Part shown: piece by piece, positions 18,026 to 29,675 of the stretch
How positions within the stretch are numbered: the first letter of the stretch is position 1
Layout of the letters: each line of letters opens with the position of its first letter
Source: Reyranella sp.
GTDB lineage: Bacteria; Pseudomonadota; Alphaproteobacteria; Reyranellales; Reyranellaceae
NCBI RefSeq assembly: GCF_004297265.1
Contig: NZ_SCUT01000025.1
Span: 124,001 to 188,000, forward strand
Length of the DNA stretch: 64,000 nucleotides
Direction of reading: 5' to 3'
Translations under genes and position numbers: made by a program
The notes under the pieces: model-generated
The model's input: the letters and a program-made list of their open reading frames with translations, nothing else
Databases searched by the model: none
Told to the model about the DNA's origin: nothing

Positions 18026-19183
18026 TCAACCGCCCAGATAGGAGAGGATCGTGTCGCGGTCGCCGTCGAGGTCGGGCGCGGCAGGGCGTGTCGTCGGATC
18101 GGGGAAGGCCGACATCTTGAGCGGGTTGCCCGCCAGCTTCAGCATACCGCCGCTGCCGTCCGGCACGTCGACCAGCATGTTGCGCGCGGCGACCTGCGGA
18201 TGGGCGATGGCCTGAGCGATGTTATTGATCGGGCCGCAGGGCACGCCGCCCTTGGACACGACGGCGATCCAGTGGTCGGTCGTGTTGGTCTTCAGGACGG
18301 ACTCGATCTCGTCCTTCAGCTTCTTCTGGCTCTTCTGGCGCAGCGCATTCGACTTGTAGGCAGGATCGGTCGCCATGTCGGGGCGGCCGAGCGCTTCGCA
18401 CATCTTGATGAACAGGCTGTCGTTGCCCGCAGCGATGATCATCGAGCCGTCGGCCGTGGCGAAGGCCTCGAAGGGCGTGATGGTCGGATGGCGCGCGCCG
18501 AGCGGACCGGGGATTTCCTTCTCGACCGTGTAGCGCATGATCGCGTTCTCGAGCAGCGCGAGCTGGCAGTCGAACATCGCGATGTCGACCTTGGTCGATT
18601 CACCGGTCTTGAGGCGGTGCACCAGCGCGGCGTTCACGGCGACGGCGGTGTAGAGGCCCGCGCCGATGTCGCCGATCGACATCCCGACCCTGCTCGGCGG
18701 CTGGCCCTCGTTGCCGGTGATGCTCATGATGCCGCCCTGGCCCTGCATGACCATGTCGTAGGCGGGGTCCTTCGAGTTCGGGCCGGTGTGCCCGAAGCCC
18801 GAGGCCGAGGCGTAGATCAGCTGGGGATACCTGGCGTGCAGCGTCTCCCAGCCGTAGCCCAGCTTCTCCATCGTGCCGGGGCGGAAGTTCTCGACCACCA
18901 CATCGGCCTTCTCGAGGAGCTTCTCGAAGATCTTGCGGTGCTCCTCGTTCTTGAGGTCGAGTGCGATGCTCTCCTTGCCGCGGTTCACCGAGGCAAAATA
19001 GGTCGACTTGCCGTTCACGAAGGGCCCGTAGGCGCGGGCGTCGTCGCCGCTCTTCGGCGGCTCGACCTTGATCACCCGTGCGCCCATTTCGGCCATCAGA
19101 AGGGTGCAGTAGGGGCCCGCCAGGATGCGGGAGAGGTCGACGACGAGAATGCCCGACAGCGGGCCCTTTGTATTCTGGGTCAT
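18026..19183 (-). CDS. CaiB/BaiF family (class III) CoA-transferase
   Basis: Family III CoA-transferase of 385 residues that moves CoA between carboxylic acids. The start block GILVVDLSRILAGPYCTLLM and GARVIKVEPP are the family signature. The catalytic Asp lies in SKDPAYDMVMQGQGG, and GMSIGDIGAGLYTAVAV follows. Substrate pair unknown. On the minus strand between the EamA exporter gene (9 bases upstream) and the acylase, probably one transcript. Confidence 0.92.
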   Translation of the reverse strand: MTQNTKGPLSGILVVDLSRILAGPYCTLLMAEMGARVIKVEPPKSGDDARAYGPFVNGKSTYFASVNRGKESIALDLKNEEHRKIFEKLLEKADVVVENFRPGTMEKLGYGWETLHARYPQLIYASASGFGHTGPNSKDPAYDMVMQGQGGIMSITGNEGQPPSRVGMSIGDIGAGLYTAVAVNAALVHRLKTGESTKVDIAMFDCQLALLENAIMRYTVEKEIPGPLGARHPTITPFEAFATADGSMIIAAGNDSLFIKMCEALGRPDMATDPAYKSNALRQKSQKKLKDEIESVLKTNTTDHWIAVVSKGGVPCGPINNIAQAIAHPQVAARNMLVDVPDGSGGMLKLAGNPLKMSAFPDPTTRPAAPDLDGDRDTILSYLGG

Positions 19184-19192
19184 GTCGGGTTC

Positions 19193-20071
19193 TTAGCCAG
19201 TGGATCGCCGTGAATCCAGCCACACATTGGCCGCTGCCGCCGAGATGACGATGAGACCGCCGAACAAGGTGAGATCGTCCGGCTTTTCGCCATCGAACAG
19301 CCACACCCAGATCGGCCCCAGCACCAGCTCGAGCAGGCCGAGCAACGAGGCCTGGGCGGCCGGAATGCGCTTCAGGCTCGCCATGTAGAGCAGCAGGCCG
19401 ACTGCGAGCTGTCCCGGGCTCAGGGCGAACAGCCATGGAAGCTGCGACCAAGTGACGTTCTCGGGATGCGCAAAGGGCAAGGCCACGAGGCCGGAAATGA
19501 CGCCGGCGAGCCAGATCGAGGGCGTCATGCCGATGTCACGGCGGTGGCGGACCACCACGTAGTTACCGCTCATGCACAGCACCACGATGAAGGCGACGGC
19601 CATGCCCGCCAGGGCGCCGGGCTGCAGCGATCCGGCGACACTGATCGCCAGACCGACGACCGCCGCCGCCATGGCTAGGATGGTGTGACCATGCAGGGGC
19701 TCGCGCAGGAACAGGCGGGCGGCGATCGCCGTGATGAACGGCGTCGCGCCGAACATGATCAGCACGTTGGCGACCGGCGCGAGACCCAGTGCCAGGATGA
19801 AGCTCACGAAACTTCCGGCGAGCAGAACGGCGCTGAGCAGCAGGGCGGGACCGCCGTTGCGCACGTCGATCAGGACTTGCCGTCGCTGCCAGATCAGCAG
19901 CGGCAGCATCGTCGCGACCAGAAGGGCCGAACGCCAGAAGGACACATCCCATGCGGGAAGTTCGATCCGCCGAACGATGACGCCCGCCGTGCTGAAGGTG
20001 ATCGCAGCGGCGACGGCGAACAGCACCCCGAGCAGCGGGGAACTTGGCGGGGTGACGGACGTTTTCATCAC
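19193..20071 (-). CDS. DMT superfamily transporter (EamA domains)
   Basis: Membrane protein of 292 residues with ten hydrophobic segments in two EamA repeats: repeat one starts ITFSTAGVIVRRIELP, repeat two near MSGNYVVVRHRRDIG. Such proteins export metabolites or amino acids; no specific substrate can be inferred. Two adjacent Met codons can start it (20071 or 20068). It diverges from the YheT-like gene across only 26 bases, so the promoters must overlap or lie inside the genes. Confidence 0.88.
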   Translation of the reverse strand: MMKTSVTPPSSPLLGVLFAVAAAITFSTAGVIVRRIELPAWDVSFWRSALLVATMLPLLIWQRRQVLIDVRNGGPALLLSAVLLAGSFVSFILALGLAPVANVLIMFGATPFITAIAARLFLREPLHGHTILAMAAAVVGLAISVAGSLQPGALAGMAVAFIVVLCMSGNYVVVRHRRDIGMTPSIWLAGVISGLVALPFAHPENVTWSQLPWLFALSPGQLAVGLLLYMASLKRIPAAQASLLGLLELVLGPIWVWLFDGEKPDDLTLFGGLIVISAAAANVWLDSRRSTG

Positions 20072-20097
20072 AACGAAAGCGTGAATACGGATCGACC

Positions 20098-21105
20098 GTG
20101 CCCCCGTCCATCGATTCCCTCGATCTGCCGCCGTTCAAGCCGCGCTTTCCGTGGTGGGGGCCAGACCTGCAGACCATAGCCGTCCTGCTGACGGGGCGTG
20201 CGTCGGATCTCGCGCCACATACCAGCGAGCGGATGGCCTTTCCCATGGCCGACCGGACCGGTGATATCCTCCTCGGCATGCTCGATAAACCGGCTGAACC
20301 TGCCGAACACCGGCCTCTCGTTCTCCTGGTCCACGGGCTGACGGGGAGCGAAGAAAGCCCCTACATGCTGAACGCCGCACGACATCTACTCGACAACGGC
20401 TACTGCGTGTTGCGCCTGAACATGCGAGGGTCCGGTCCCTCGCGCCCCTACTGCCGGGAGCACTATCACCTCGGACGCACCGCCGATTTCCGCCGCGTGC
20501 TCGCGCAACTGCCGGAGGATCTCACCGCAAACGGCGTGGTCGCCGTCGGCTATTCGCTGGGCGGGGCGATGCTGCTGAAGTATCTGGGCGAGGAGGGATC
20601 GTTCTCGCCCCTGTTGGGAGCCGCCACGATCTGCGCCCCGATCGACCTGATCCGGACCTGCAAACACATGTCGCGGGCGCGCAACTGGCTCTATCAGGCC
20701 TACTTGCTGAACGACATGAAGGCCGAAGCGCTGGCGCCGGGGGCGCTGACGTCGCCGGAGGAGCGGGAGATCATCAGGGCGGCGCGGAGCGTCAGGGAAT
20801 ACGACGACCGGTTCATCTCCCCGCGCTACGGCTTCCGCGGCGCCGAGGATTACTACGAACTTTGCTCGCCGCTCGCCTTCATGCCCGAGATCCGCGTGCC
20901 GACGATGGTCATCGCCTCGTGCGACGATCCCTGGATTCCCGTCGAGTACTATCGGGAGTTCAACTGGGCCGACAATCCGTCTCTCGTGCCCCTGATGCCG
21001 CCGGCGGGCGGGCATATCGGCTTCCATGCCCATGACAGCACGCGGCCCTGGTGCGATCTCGCGGTGGAGAAATTCATCGACCGGCTTGCTACCATCGAGG
21101 CGTGA
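20098..21105 (+). CDS. YheT-like alpha/beta hydrolase, copy 1
   Basis: Alpha/beta hydrolase of 335 residues in the YheT/ABHD1-3 group. The family-specific start FKPRFPWWGPDLQTI is present, then LVHGLTGSEESPY (oxyanion region), the nucleophile elbow GYSLGG and a C-terminal ASCDDPWIP acid region with GGHIGF carrying the catalytic His. Esterase activity on lipids is likely. The start is GTG with no ATG nearby. The stop overlaps the GTG start of a paralogous gene by 4 bases. Confidence 0.87.
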   Translation: MPPSIDSLDLPPFKPRFPWWGPDLQTIAVLLTGRASDLAPHTSERMAFPMADRTGDILLGMLDKPAEPAEHRPLVLLVHGLTGSEESPYMLNAARHLLDNGYCVLRLNMRGSGPSRPYCREHYHLGRTADFRRVLAQLPEDLTANGVVAVGYSLGGAMLLKYLGEEGSFSPLLGAATICAPIDLIRTCKHMSRARNWLYQAYLLNDMKAEALAPGALTSPEEREIIRAARSVREYDDRFISPRYGFRGAEDYYELCSPLAFMPEIRVPTMVIASCDDPWIPVEYYREFNWADNPSLVPLMPPAGGHIGFHAHDSTRPWCDLAVEKFIDRLATIEA

Positions 21106-22085
21106 AGCTCGATCTCCCGCTGTTCCGTCCGCGCTTTCCCTGGTGGGGCGCCGATCTCCAGACCGTCGCCAACTTCGTAAGGCCGCTCCCGAAAGACCTG
21201 GCGCCCCACACGTCGGAGCGGCTGATCGTCGATCTGGGAGACGGAACGGGGGATCGTCTGGCCTGTACCCTCGACCGGCCGTCGGTGCCCGCGAAGGGGA
21301 AGCCTCTCACGATCCTCGTTCACGGGCTGACCGGCTCGCAGGAGAGTTCCTACATCCTTAGCCTGGCGCGTTGCCTGCTGGACGCCGGAGAACGCGTCCT
21401 GCGGGTGAACCTCCGGGGCGCCGGGCCGTCGCGCGCGACTTGCGGCGGGCAGTACTATGCCGGCCGGAGCCAGGATCTGCGCGCCCTGCTGGCGAACCTC
21501 CCCGCCGATCTGAAAGCCGACGGCGTGCGCATCGTCGGGTATTCGCTGGGAGCCGCGACACTGCTCAAATATCTGGGTGAGGAGGGAGAGGCGGCTTCTC
21601 TCCTGGCCGCGGCAGCGATCTGTGCGCCCATCGACCTGTCCGCGACCTGTCGTCGGATGCTGGAACGGCGTAATTTCATCTATCACCGCCATCTGCTCGG
21701 GATGATGAAGATTGAGGCCACCGCAACAGGCGCGCAGCTTCAGGAAAGCGAGAGGGCCGCGATCCTTGGGTCCCGCACTATCTGGGAATACGACGAGGTG
21801 TTCATCGCGCCCCGTCACGGCTTCGCCGGCGCGGAAGACTATTACGAGCGCTGCAAGCCGGTTCGCTTCATGGCCGGCATCCGGGTGCCGACCCTGGTGC
21901 TGGCCGCTCTGGACGATCCCTGGATCCCGGGCGCGCTCTACAGCAGCTACCAGTGGACGGGCAACAAGGCGCTGATGCCGCTGCTGCCACTGCACGGCGG
22001 CCATGTCGGGTTCCACGGCTCGGGAAGCCTGATTCCCTGGTGCGACCAGGCCGTTGCGAAATTCTTCGAGGTGACTTCCGCATGA
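21102..22085 (+). CDS. YheT-like alpha/beta hydrolase, copy 2
   Basis: Paralogue of the preceding gene, 327 residues, with the same order of motifs: FRPRFPWWGADLQTV, LVHGLTGSQESSY, nucleophile elbow GYSLGA, ALDDPWIPG and GGHVGF. The start is GTG overlapping the upstream stop (GTGA), and the end overlaps the MFS gene start (ATGA), so three genes are translationally chained. The tandem arrangement suggests a local duplication followed by divergence, perhaps giving two substrate ranges. Confidence 0.87.
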   Translation: MKLDLPLFRPRFPWWGADLQTVANFVRPLPKDLAPHTSERLIVDLGDGTGDRLACTLDRPSVPAKGKPLTILVHGLTGSQESSYILSLARCLLDAGERVLRVNLRGAGPSRATCGGQYYAGRSQDLRALLANLPADLKADGVRIVGYSLGAATLLKYLGEEGEAASLLAAAAICAPIDLSATCRRMLERRNFIYHRHLLGMMKIEATATGAQLQESERAAILGSRTIWEYDEVFIAPRHGFAGAEDYYERCKPVRFMAGIRVPTLVLAALDDPWIPGALYSSYQWTGNKALMPLLPLHGGHVGFHGSGSLIPWCDQAVAKFFEVTSA

Positions 22086-23320
22086 ACAGGAAAGAGGGCG
22101 GACTGGATGCCTTGAACTTCTTCCTGGCCGACGTGCGCGACGGGCTGGGCCCCTATCTCGCCATCTACCTCCTGACGGTCCAGAAATGGGACGCGGCCAG
22201 CATCGGCCTCGTCATGTCGATCGGCGGCATCGCGGCGATCCTGGCCCAGACGCCGGCGGGCAATTTCATCGACGTGACCCGCTACAAGCGCGCCGCCTTG
22301 ATCGTTGCGGCGATCGTCGTAACGGCTTGTTGCCTCGTCCTGCCGATTGCGCCGGGCTTCGTGTCCGTCGCGGTCGCCCAGTCGCTGGCCGGCGTCGCGA
22401 GTTCGATCTTCGCGCCGGCCATCGCCGCGATCACACTGGGGATCATGGGTCCCAAGGCGTTCACCCGGCGCACCGGCCGCAACGAGGCGTTCAACCACGC
22501 GGGCAACGCGGTCGCCGCCGTGCTGGCCGGAGCGGGTGCCTACGTCATGGGGCCGATCGCAGTCTTCTATCTGATGGCCGGCATGGCCATCGCCAGCATC
22601 GCCGCGACCCTTGCCGTGCCGGCCAGGTCCATTGATCATGATGTGGCCCGCGGTCTGGATGACGGCAGCCACCACGGCCACGCCAGGCCTGCGGGTCTAC
22701 GGGTCCTGCTGGAGAACCGGCCGCTGCTGACCTTCGCAGGCTGTGTGGTGCTGTTCCACTTTGCCAACGCGGCGATGCTGCCGCTCGTCGGGCAGAAGCT
22801 CGCCCTGGCCAACGAGGGGCTGGGGACGACCCTCATGGCCGCCTGCGTCGTCATCGCCCAGCTGGTGATGATACCCGCCGCGCTGATCGTCGGCGCCAAG
22901 GCCGACGACTGGGGGCGCAAGCCGCTGTTCCTCGCCGGCTTCGTGATCCTCGCGGTGCGCGGCGCGCTCTACCCGCTGTCCGACGATCCCTACTGGCTGG
23001 TCGGCGTTCAGGCGCTGGACGGTGTGGGCGCCGGCATTTTTGGTGCGCTTTTCCCGGTGGTCGTCGCCGACCTGACGCGGGGGACCGGCCGCTTCAACGT
23101 CAGCCAGGGCGCCATCGCAACCGCGCTGGGGATCGGGGCCGCGCTCAGTGCGACCTTTGCGGGTCTGATCGTCGTGAAGGCCGGGTACTCGGCGGCGTTC
23201 CTCGCCCTGGCCGGGATCGCCGGCATCGGGCTGCTGATCTATGCCGCCTTCATGCCCGAGAGCAAGCCTCATTCAGGCCACGATGCGGCGCTGATCATCG
23301 GGCAGGCGAGACCATCGTGA
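22082..23320 (+). CDS. MFS transporter
   Basis: Major facilitator superfamily protein of 412 residues with about twelve hydrophobic segments. It opens with FFLADVRDGLGPYLAIYLL, typical of a group of uncharacterised MFS efflux proteins, and has a His-rich central loop (DDGSHHGHARP) between the halves. The ATG overlaps the hydrolase stop by 4 bases. Co-expression with two esterases suggests it moves a substrate or product of these enzymes (inference). Confidence 0.87.
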   Translation: MNRKEGGLDALNFFLADVRDGLGPYLAIYLLTVQKWDAASIGLVMSIGGIAAILAQTPAGNFIDVTRYKRAALIVAAIVVTACCLVLPIAPGFVSVAVAQSLAGVASSIFAPAIAAITLGIMGPKAFTRRTGRNEAFNHAGNAVAAVLAGAGAYVMGPIAVFYLMAGMAIASIAATLAVPARSIDHDVARGLDDGSHHGHARPAGLRVLLENRPLLTFAGCVVLFHFANAAMLPLVGQKLALANEGLGTTLMAACVVIAQLVMIPAALIVGAKADDWGRKPLFLAGFVILAVRGALYPLSDDPYWLVGVQALDGVGAGIFGALFPVVVADLTRGTGRFNVSQGAIATALGIGAALSATFAGLIVVKAGYSAAFLALAGIAGIGLLIYAAFMPESKPHSGHDAALIIGQARPS

Positions 23321-23332
23321 GGAAATGCGGAG

Positions 23333-23472
23333 ATGGGTGAGGTGGAGCCGATGGCGATGATCGTGGGCGTGGCCTGCTCGCTGGTCGCACTTGTCCTGGC
23401 ATGGCGCGCCTATCGCGGCGCGGCGGAAGAGCAGGAACGGCGCAAGCGGGAACGCGAGGAGCGCGACCGCCG

Positions 23473-23476
<4 letters not shown>
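23333..23476 (+). CDS. small single-pass membrane protein, 47 residues
   Basis: Short reading frame of 47 codons beginning MGEVEPMAMIVGVACSLVAL. It has one transmembrane helix (about residues 8-25) and a highly charged Arg/Glu tail rich in EERKR-type repeats, probably a cytoplasmic helix. It starts 12 bases after the MFS stop and ends tail to tail with the Nudix gene, sharing CTAG. The topology and position favour a real gene, but there is no homology argument. Confidence 0.5.
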
Positions 23477-26198
<2,722 letters not shown>

Positions 26199-26202
26199 AA
26201 GT

Positions 26203-27270
26203 ATGTCCGAAGCTGAAATCCTGTTCGACGTGAAGGACGGTCTGGGCGTCATGACGCTCAACCGCCCGAAGGTCCTCAACTCGCTGTCGCACGGCATCAT
26301 CCTCGAGATGGAGCGCGTGATGCCTGAGTGGGAGAAGGATCCTTCCATCAAGGCGGTGGTCCTGCGCGGCGCCGGCGACCGGGCGTTCTCCGCCGGGGGT
26401 GACGTGGCCGGCCTCTATCGCGAGATGCGGGACAATCCGTCGGGCACCCTGCGGCGCGACTTCTTCCGCGACGAGTACATCGTCAACCGTCGTATCTACC
26501 GCTTCGCCAAGCCTTGGATCTCGCTGATCGACGGCATCAACATGGGCGGTGGCGTCGGCCTGTCGGCCCACGGTTCGCACTCGGTGGTGACGGAGAAGTA
26601 TCTCTTCGCCATGCCGGAGACGACCATCGGTCTCTTCCCCGATGTCGGCGGCGGCTATTTCCTGACACGCCTGCCGGGCGCGCTGGGCACCTTCCTCGCG
26701 CTCACCAGCTACCGTCTCAAGGCGGCAGATGCAGTCTGGGCGGGCATTGCCAACGCCTTCGTGCCAAGCGCGAAGATCGACGACCTGCAGGCGGCGCTCG
26801 GCGAGGCCGACCTCTCCGGTCCGCGCGCCAACGAGAAGGTCGATGCCGTCATCGCCCGCTTCCAGGCGGACGCCGGTGACCAGACGTTGCCGGCCCTGAT
26901 GCCGGAGATCGACCGTTGCTTTTCGGCCGAGACGCTGCCGGAAATCGTGGCGAAGCTGAAGAAGTCGAACAGCGAGTTCGCCCAGAAGCAGCTCGCCGCC
27001 CTCATGAAGCTCTCACCGCTTTCGATGGCGATCACCCTGGAACAGCTGAAGCGCTGCGCCAACCGGTCGTTCGAGGACACGATGACGATCGAGTATCGCA
27101 TGTCGCAGCGCTGCATGCAGAAGGGTCATGATTTCTTCGAGGGCGTGCGTGCCCTGCTGATCGACAAGGACCAGAAGCCGCAATGGAATCCGCCGACCAT
27201 CGACGGCGTGACCGCGGCGATGGTCGAGGAGCATTTCAGGCCGGTGTCGAACGACCTGTTCTTCGACTGA
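26203..27270 (+). CDS. 3-hydroxyisobutyryl-CoA hydrolase-like protein (crotonase family)
   Basis: Crotonase-fold protein of 355 residues, about 90 longer than a hydratase, as is typical of HIBCH. The blocks FSAGGDVAGLYREM, INMGGGVGLSAHGSH, PETTIGLFPDVGGGYFLTRL and the C-terminal FEDTMTIEYRMSQRCM are characteristic of this hydrolase. It would release 3-hydroxyisobutyrate from its CoA ester, feeding the dehydrogenase next door. It begins 4 bases after the acyl-CoA dehydrogenase. Confidence 0.92.
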   Translation: MSEAEILFDVKDGLGVMTLNRPKVLNSLSHGIILEMERVMPEWEKDPSIKAVVLRGAGDRAFSAGGDVAGLYREMRDNPSGTLRRDFFRDEYIVNRRIYRFAKPWISLIDGINMGGGVGLSAHGSHSVVTEKYLFAMPETTIGLFPDVGGGYFLTRLPGALGTFLALTSYRLKAADAVWAGIANAFVPSAKIDDLQAALGEADLSGPRANEKVDAVIARFQADAGDQTLPALMPEIDRCFSAETLPEIVAKLKKSNSEFAQKQLAALMKLSPLSMAITLEQLKRCANRSFEDTMTIEYRMSQRCMQKGHDFFEGVRALLIDKDQKPQWNPPTIDGVTAAMVEEHFRPVSNDLFFD

Positions 27271-27298
27271 GGCGGCAGCAAACCAAACGGAGGAAGCC

Positions 27299-28180
27299 AT
27301 GGCGAAAATCGCCTTCATCGGTCTCGGCAACATGGGCGGTCCGATGGCCGCCAATCTCGCGAAGGCGCAGCATCACGTGGTGGCCTTCGACCTGTCGGAT
27401 GCCGCCGTGAAGACGGCGGTCGAGAAGGGGGCGCACAAGGCTTCCTCCGCCGCCGAGGCGGTGAAGGGCGCGGAGATCGTCGTCACCATGCTGCCGGCCG
27501 GCAAGCATGTGCGCGAGGTCTACGAGAAGGACGTGCTGCCGAACGTCGCAAAGGGCACGCTCCTGATCGACTGTTCCACCATCGACGTGGAGAGCGCCCG
27601 CCATGTTGCGGTGCTGGCCGAGAAGGCGGGCCTCGACATGGTCGACGCGCCGGTCTCGGGCGGCGTCGGCGGGGCCACCGCGGGCACGCTCACCTTCATG
27701 GTGGGCGGCAGCGAGGCGTCGTTCGCCAAGGCCAGGCCCATCCTGGAGAAGATGGGCAAGAACATCGTTCTGGCCGGTGCGAGCGGCGGCGGACAGGCGG
27801 CCAAGATCTGCAACAACATGATCCTGGGCATCTCGATGATCGCGGTCAGCGAGGCCTTTATGCTGGCCAAGCGGCTGGGCCTCGATGCGCAGAAGCTGTT
27901 CGACGTGGCCTCGACAGCATCGGGCCAGTGCTGGTCGCTCACCAACTACTGCCCCGTGCCGGGCCCGGTGCCGGCCTCACCGGCCAACCGCGACTACCAG
28001 CCGGGCTTCACGGCCGCGATGATGCTGAAGGACCTGATGCTGGCCCAGCAGGCGGCCAGTGCGGCCGGCGCCAGCACGCCGCTCGGCGCCGAAGCCGCCC
28101 AGCTCTTCAGCCTGTTCGTGAACTCCGGCAACGGCGCCAAGGATTTCTCCGGCATCATCAAGATGCTGGACGGCAAGTGA
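27299..28180 (+). CDS. mmsB: 3-hydroxyisobutyrate dehydrogenase
   Basis: NAD-dependent beta-hydroxyacid dehydrogenase of 293 residues that oxidises 3-hydroxyisobutyrate to methylmalonate semialdehyde. The Rossmann start FIGLGNMGGPMAANLAKA, the substrate-binding VDAPVSGGVGGATAGTL and the catalytic K169 (GQAAKICNNM) are intact. The C-terminal GKDFSGIIKML is typical. A strong ribosome site (ACGGAGGAAG) precedes the ATG. Methylmalonate semialdehyde dehydrogenase (mmsA) is not in this run. Confidence 0.94.
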   Translation: MAKIAFIGLGNMGGPMAANLAKAQHHVVAFDLSDAAVKTAVEKGAHKASSAAEAVKGAEIVVTMLPAGKHVREVYEKDVLPNVAKGTLLIDCSTIDVESARHVAVLAEKAGLDMVDAPVSGGVGGATAGTLTFMVGGSEASFAKARPILEKMGKNIVLAGASGGGQAAKICNNMILGISMIAVSEAFMLAKRLGLDAQKLFDVASTASGQCWSLTNYCPVPGPVPASPANRDYQPGFTAAMMLKDLMLAQQAASAAGASTPLGAEAAQLFSLFVNSGNGAKDFSGIIKMLDGK

Positions 28181-28187
28181 GGCCCGC

Positions 28188-28874
28188 ATGATCACGCTCT
28201 ACGACCTGGCGTTCGAGGACGATCGGCGTCCCAGCCCGTTCTGCTGGCGGACCAAATTCTCGCTGGCGCACAAGGGACTCGACTTTGCCAGCGTGCCGAT
28301 GGGCTTCACGGAGAAGGAGAAGATCGCCTTCGCCGATTCCAAGACCGTGCCGGTGATCAAGGACGGTGAGAAGCCGGTCAAGGACAGCTGGGCCATCGCC
28401 GTCTATCTGGACGATATGTATCCCGAGAAGCTGCTGCTGAAGAGCGAGATGGGCCGCTCCTACGCGCGCTTCATCAACGGCTGGACGGACACGGTGGTCA
28501 ATGCCGGGGTTTTCCCGCTGATCGTCGGCGACCTCTATGATCGCGTGCGGGCAGAGGACAAGCCCTATTTCGCCGAGTCGCGCGGGAAGCGGCTGGGCAC
28601 GACGGATTTCTCCTCGTTCCAGATGAAGGCGCGCGAAAAAGGGCTGGCGGCCTTCCGCGCCGCGCTCGAGCCGGCGCGCCGGGCGCTGCGCGAGCAGAAA
28701 TTCCTGTCGGGCGCCGAGGCGGCGTATCCGGACTACATCCTTGCCGGCACCTTCATGTGGCCACGCACGGTCAGCCCGCTCGAGCTGCTGGAGAAGGACG
28801 ATCCGGTCCATGCGTGGCGTGAGCGCATGCTCGACCTGTTTGACGGGATGGCCCGCAAGGCCAAGGCGGCCTAG
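28188..28874 (+). CDS. glutathione S-transferase family protein
   Basis: GST-fold protein of 228 residues. The N-terminal thioredoxin-like domain includes SPFCWRTKFSLAHKGL (active-site Ser/Cys region) and the cis-Pro TVPVIKDGEKPVKDSWAIA, followed by an all-helical C-domain. It begins 8 bases after mmsB and lies 3 bases before a MaoC gene. Its role in the branched-acid degradation operon is not clear; detoxification of the reactive methacrylyl-CoA by glutathione is an attractive inference. Confidence 0.85.
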   Translation: MITLYDLAFEDDRRPSPFCWRTKFSLAHKGLDFASVPMGFTEKEKIAFADSKTVPVIKDGEKPVKDSWAIAVYLDDMYPEKLLLKSEMGRSYARFINGWTDTVVNAGVFPLIVGDLYDRVRAEDKPYFAESRGKRLGTTDFSSFQMKAREKGLAAFRAALEPARRALREQKFLSGAEAAYPDYILAGTFMWPRTVSPLELLEKDDPVHAWRERMLDLFDGMARKAKAA

Positions 28875-28876
28875 GC

Positions 28877-29383
28877 ATGACGGAGAAGCCATTCGACCCG
28901 GCCGAGCATCGCTTCGGACCGGCCCACTGGTTCGAGGATCTCGAGGTCGGCCAGAAGTTCTACATCAACTCGCGCACCCAGACCGAAGCGCTGTTCTCCG
29001 CCTTCCAGCTCGCCAGCGGCGACAATCATCCAATCCACTACGATCGCGAGTACTGCAAGGCCCTGGGGCACAGGGATATGCTGGCCCATGGACTGCAGGT
29101 CGCGATCCAGGGCGCGGCCGGCGGCGGCATCTTCCCGCATTTCGTGGGCGAATCGCTGGTCGGATTCCTCGAACAGTCTTCGCGGTTCCTGAAGCCGGTC
29201 TATGTCGGCGACACGCTCTATCCGATGCTGCAGGTGACCGAGCTGAAGCCTGGACGCACGACCGGGGTCGCCGTGCTGAAGCTCACGATCCACAACCAGA
29301 AGGGTGAACTGGTGTGCGATGGCGAGCACAAGTATCTTGTGAAGAAGCGGCCGCAACAGAGACGGCAGGAGGAGAGAGTATGA
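28877..29383 (+). CDS. MaoC family dehydratase
   Basis: Hot-dog fold hydratase of 168 residues. The catalytic segment FQLASGDNHPIHYDREYCK contains the Asp/His pair of R-specific enoyl-CoA hydratases, and MLAHGLQVAIQG follows. It could act as the enoyl-CoA (methacrylyl-CoA) hydratase otherwise missing from the valine run, though this is inference. Its stop overlaps the next ATG by 4 bases. Confidence 0.87.
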   Translation: MTEKPFDPAEHRFGPAHWFEDLEVGQKFYINSRTQTEALFSAFQLASGDNHPIHYDREYCKALGHRDMLAHGLQVAIQGAAGGGIFPHFVGESLVGFLEQSSRFLKPVYVGDTLYPMLQVTELKPGRTTGVAVLKLTIHNQKGELVCDGEHKYLVKKRPQQRRQEERV

Positions 29384-29664
29384 TCGGCGTCATCGCGAAA
29401 CTGACCATCAAGCCCGGTACCAACGGCGACTTCGAGGCGACCATGAAGGCGCTTCAGGCCAAGGTCCATGCCGACGAGCCGGGCAACAAGCTCTATGCGC
29501 TGCACAAGACGGCCGACGTTAACGTCTATGTCATGCTGGAGCGCTACGAGGACCAGGCGGCGCTGGAGGCCCATCGGGCCGCGCCGCACTTCAAGGAACT
29601 CGGCCGCAAGCTCGGCGACTATCTCGCCGGCCGTCCCGACGTCCAGGTGATGGAAGAAGTCTGA
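29380..29664 (+). CDS. antibiotic biosynthesis monooxygenase (ABM) domain protein, YgiN-like
   Basis: Small ferredoxin-like fold protein of 94 residues (MIGVIAKLTIKPGTNGDFEA; ERYEDQAALEAHRAAPHFKE), typical of putative quinol monooxygenases that work without cofactor as dimers. It starts at the ATG overlapping the MaoC stop, behind AGGAGG. Function in this operon unknown. Confidence 0.85.
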   Translation: MIGVIAKLTIKPGTNGDFEATMKALQAKVHADEPGNKLYALHKTADVNVYVMLERYEDQAALEAHRAAPHFKELGRKLGDYLAGRPDVQVMEEV

Positions 29665-29675
29665 ACGACTCGAGG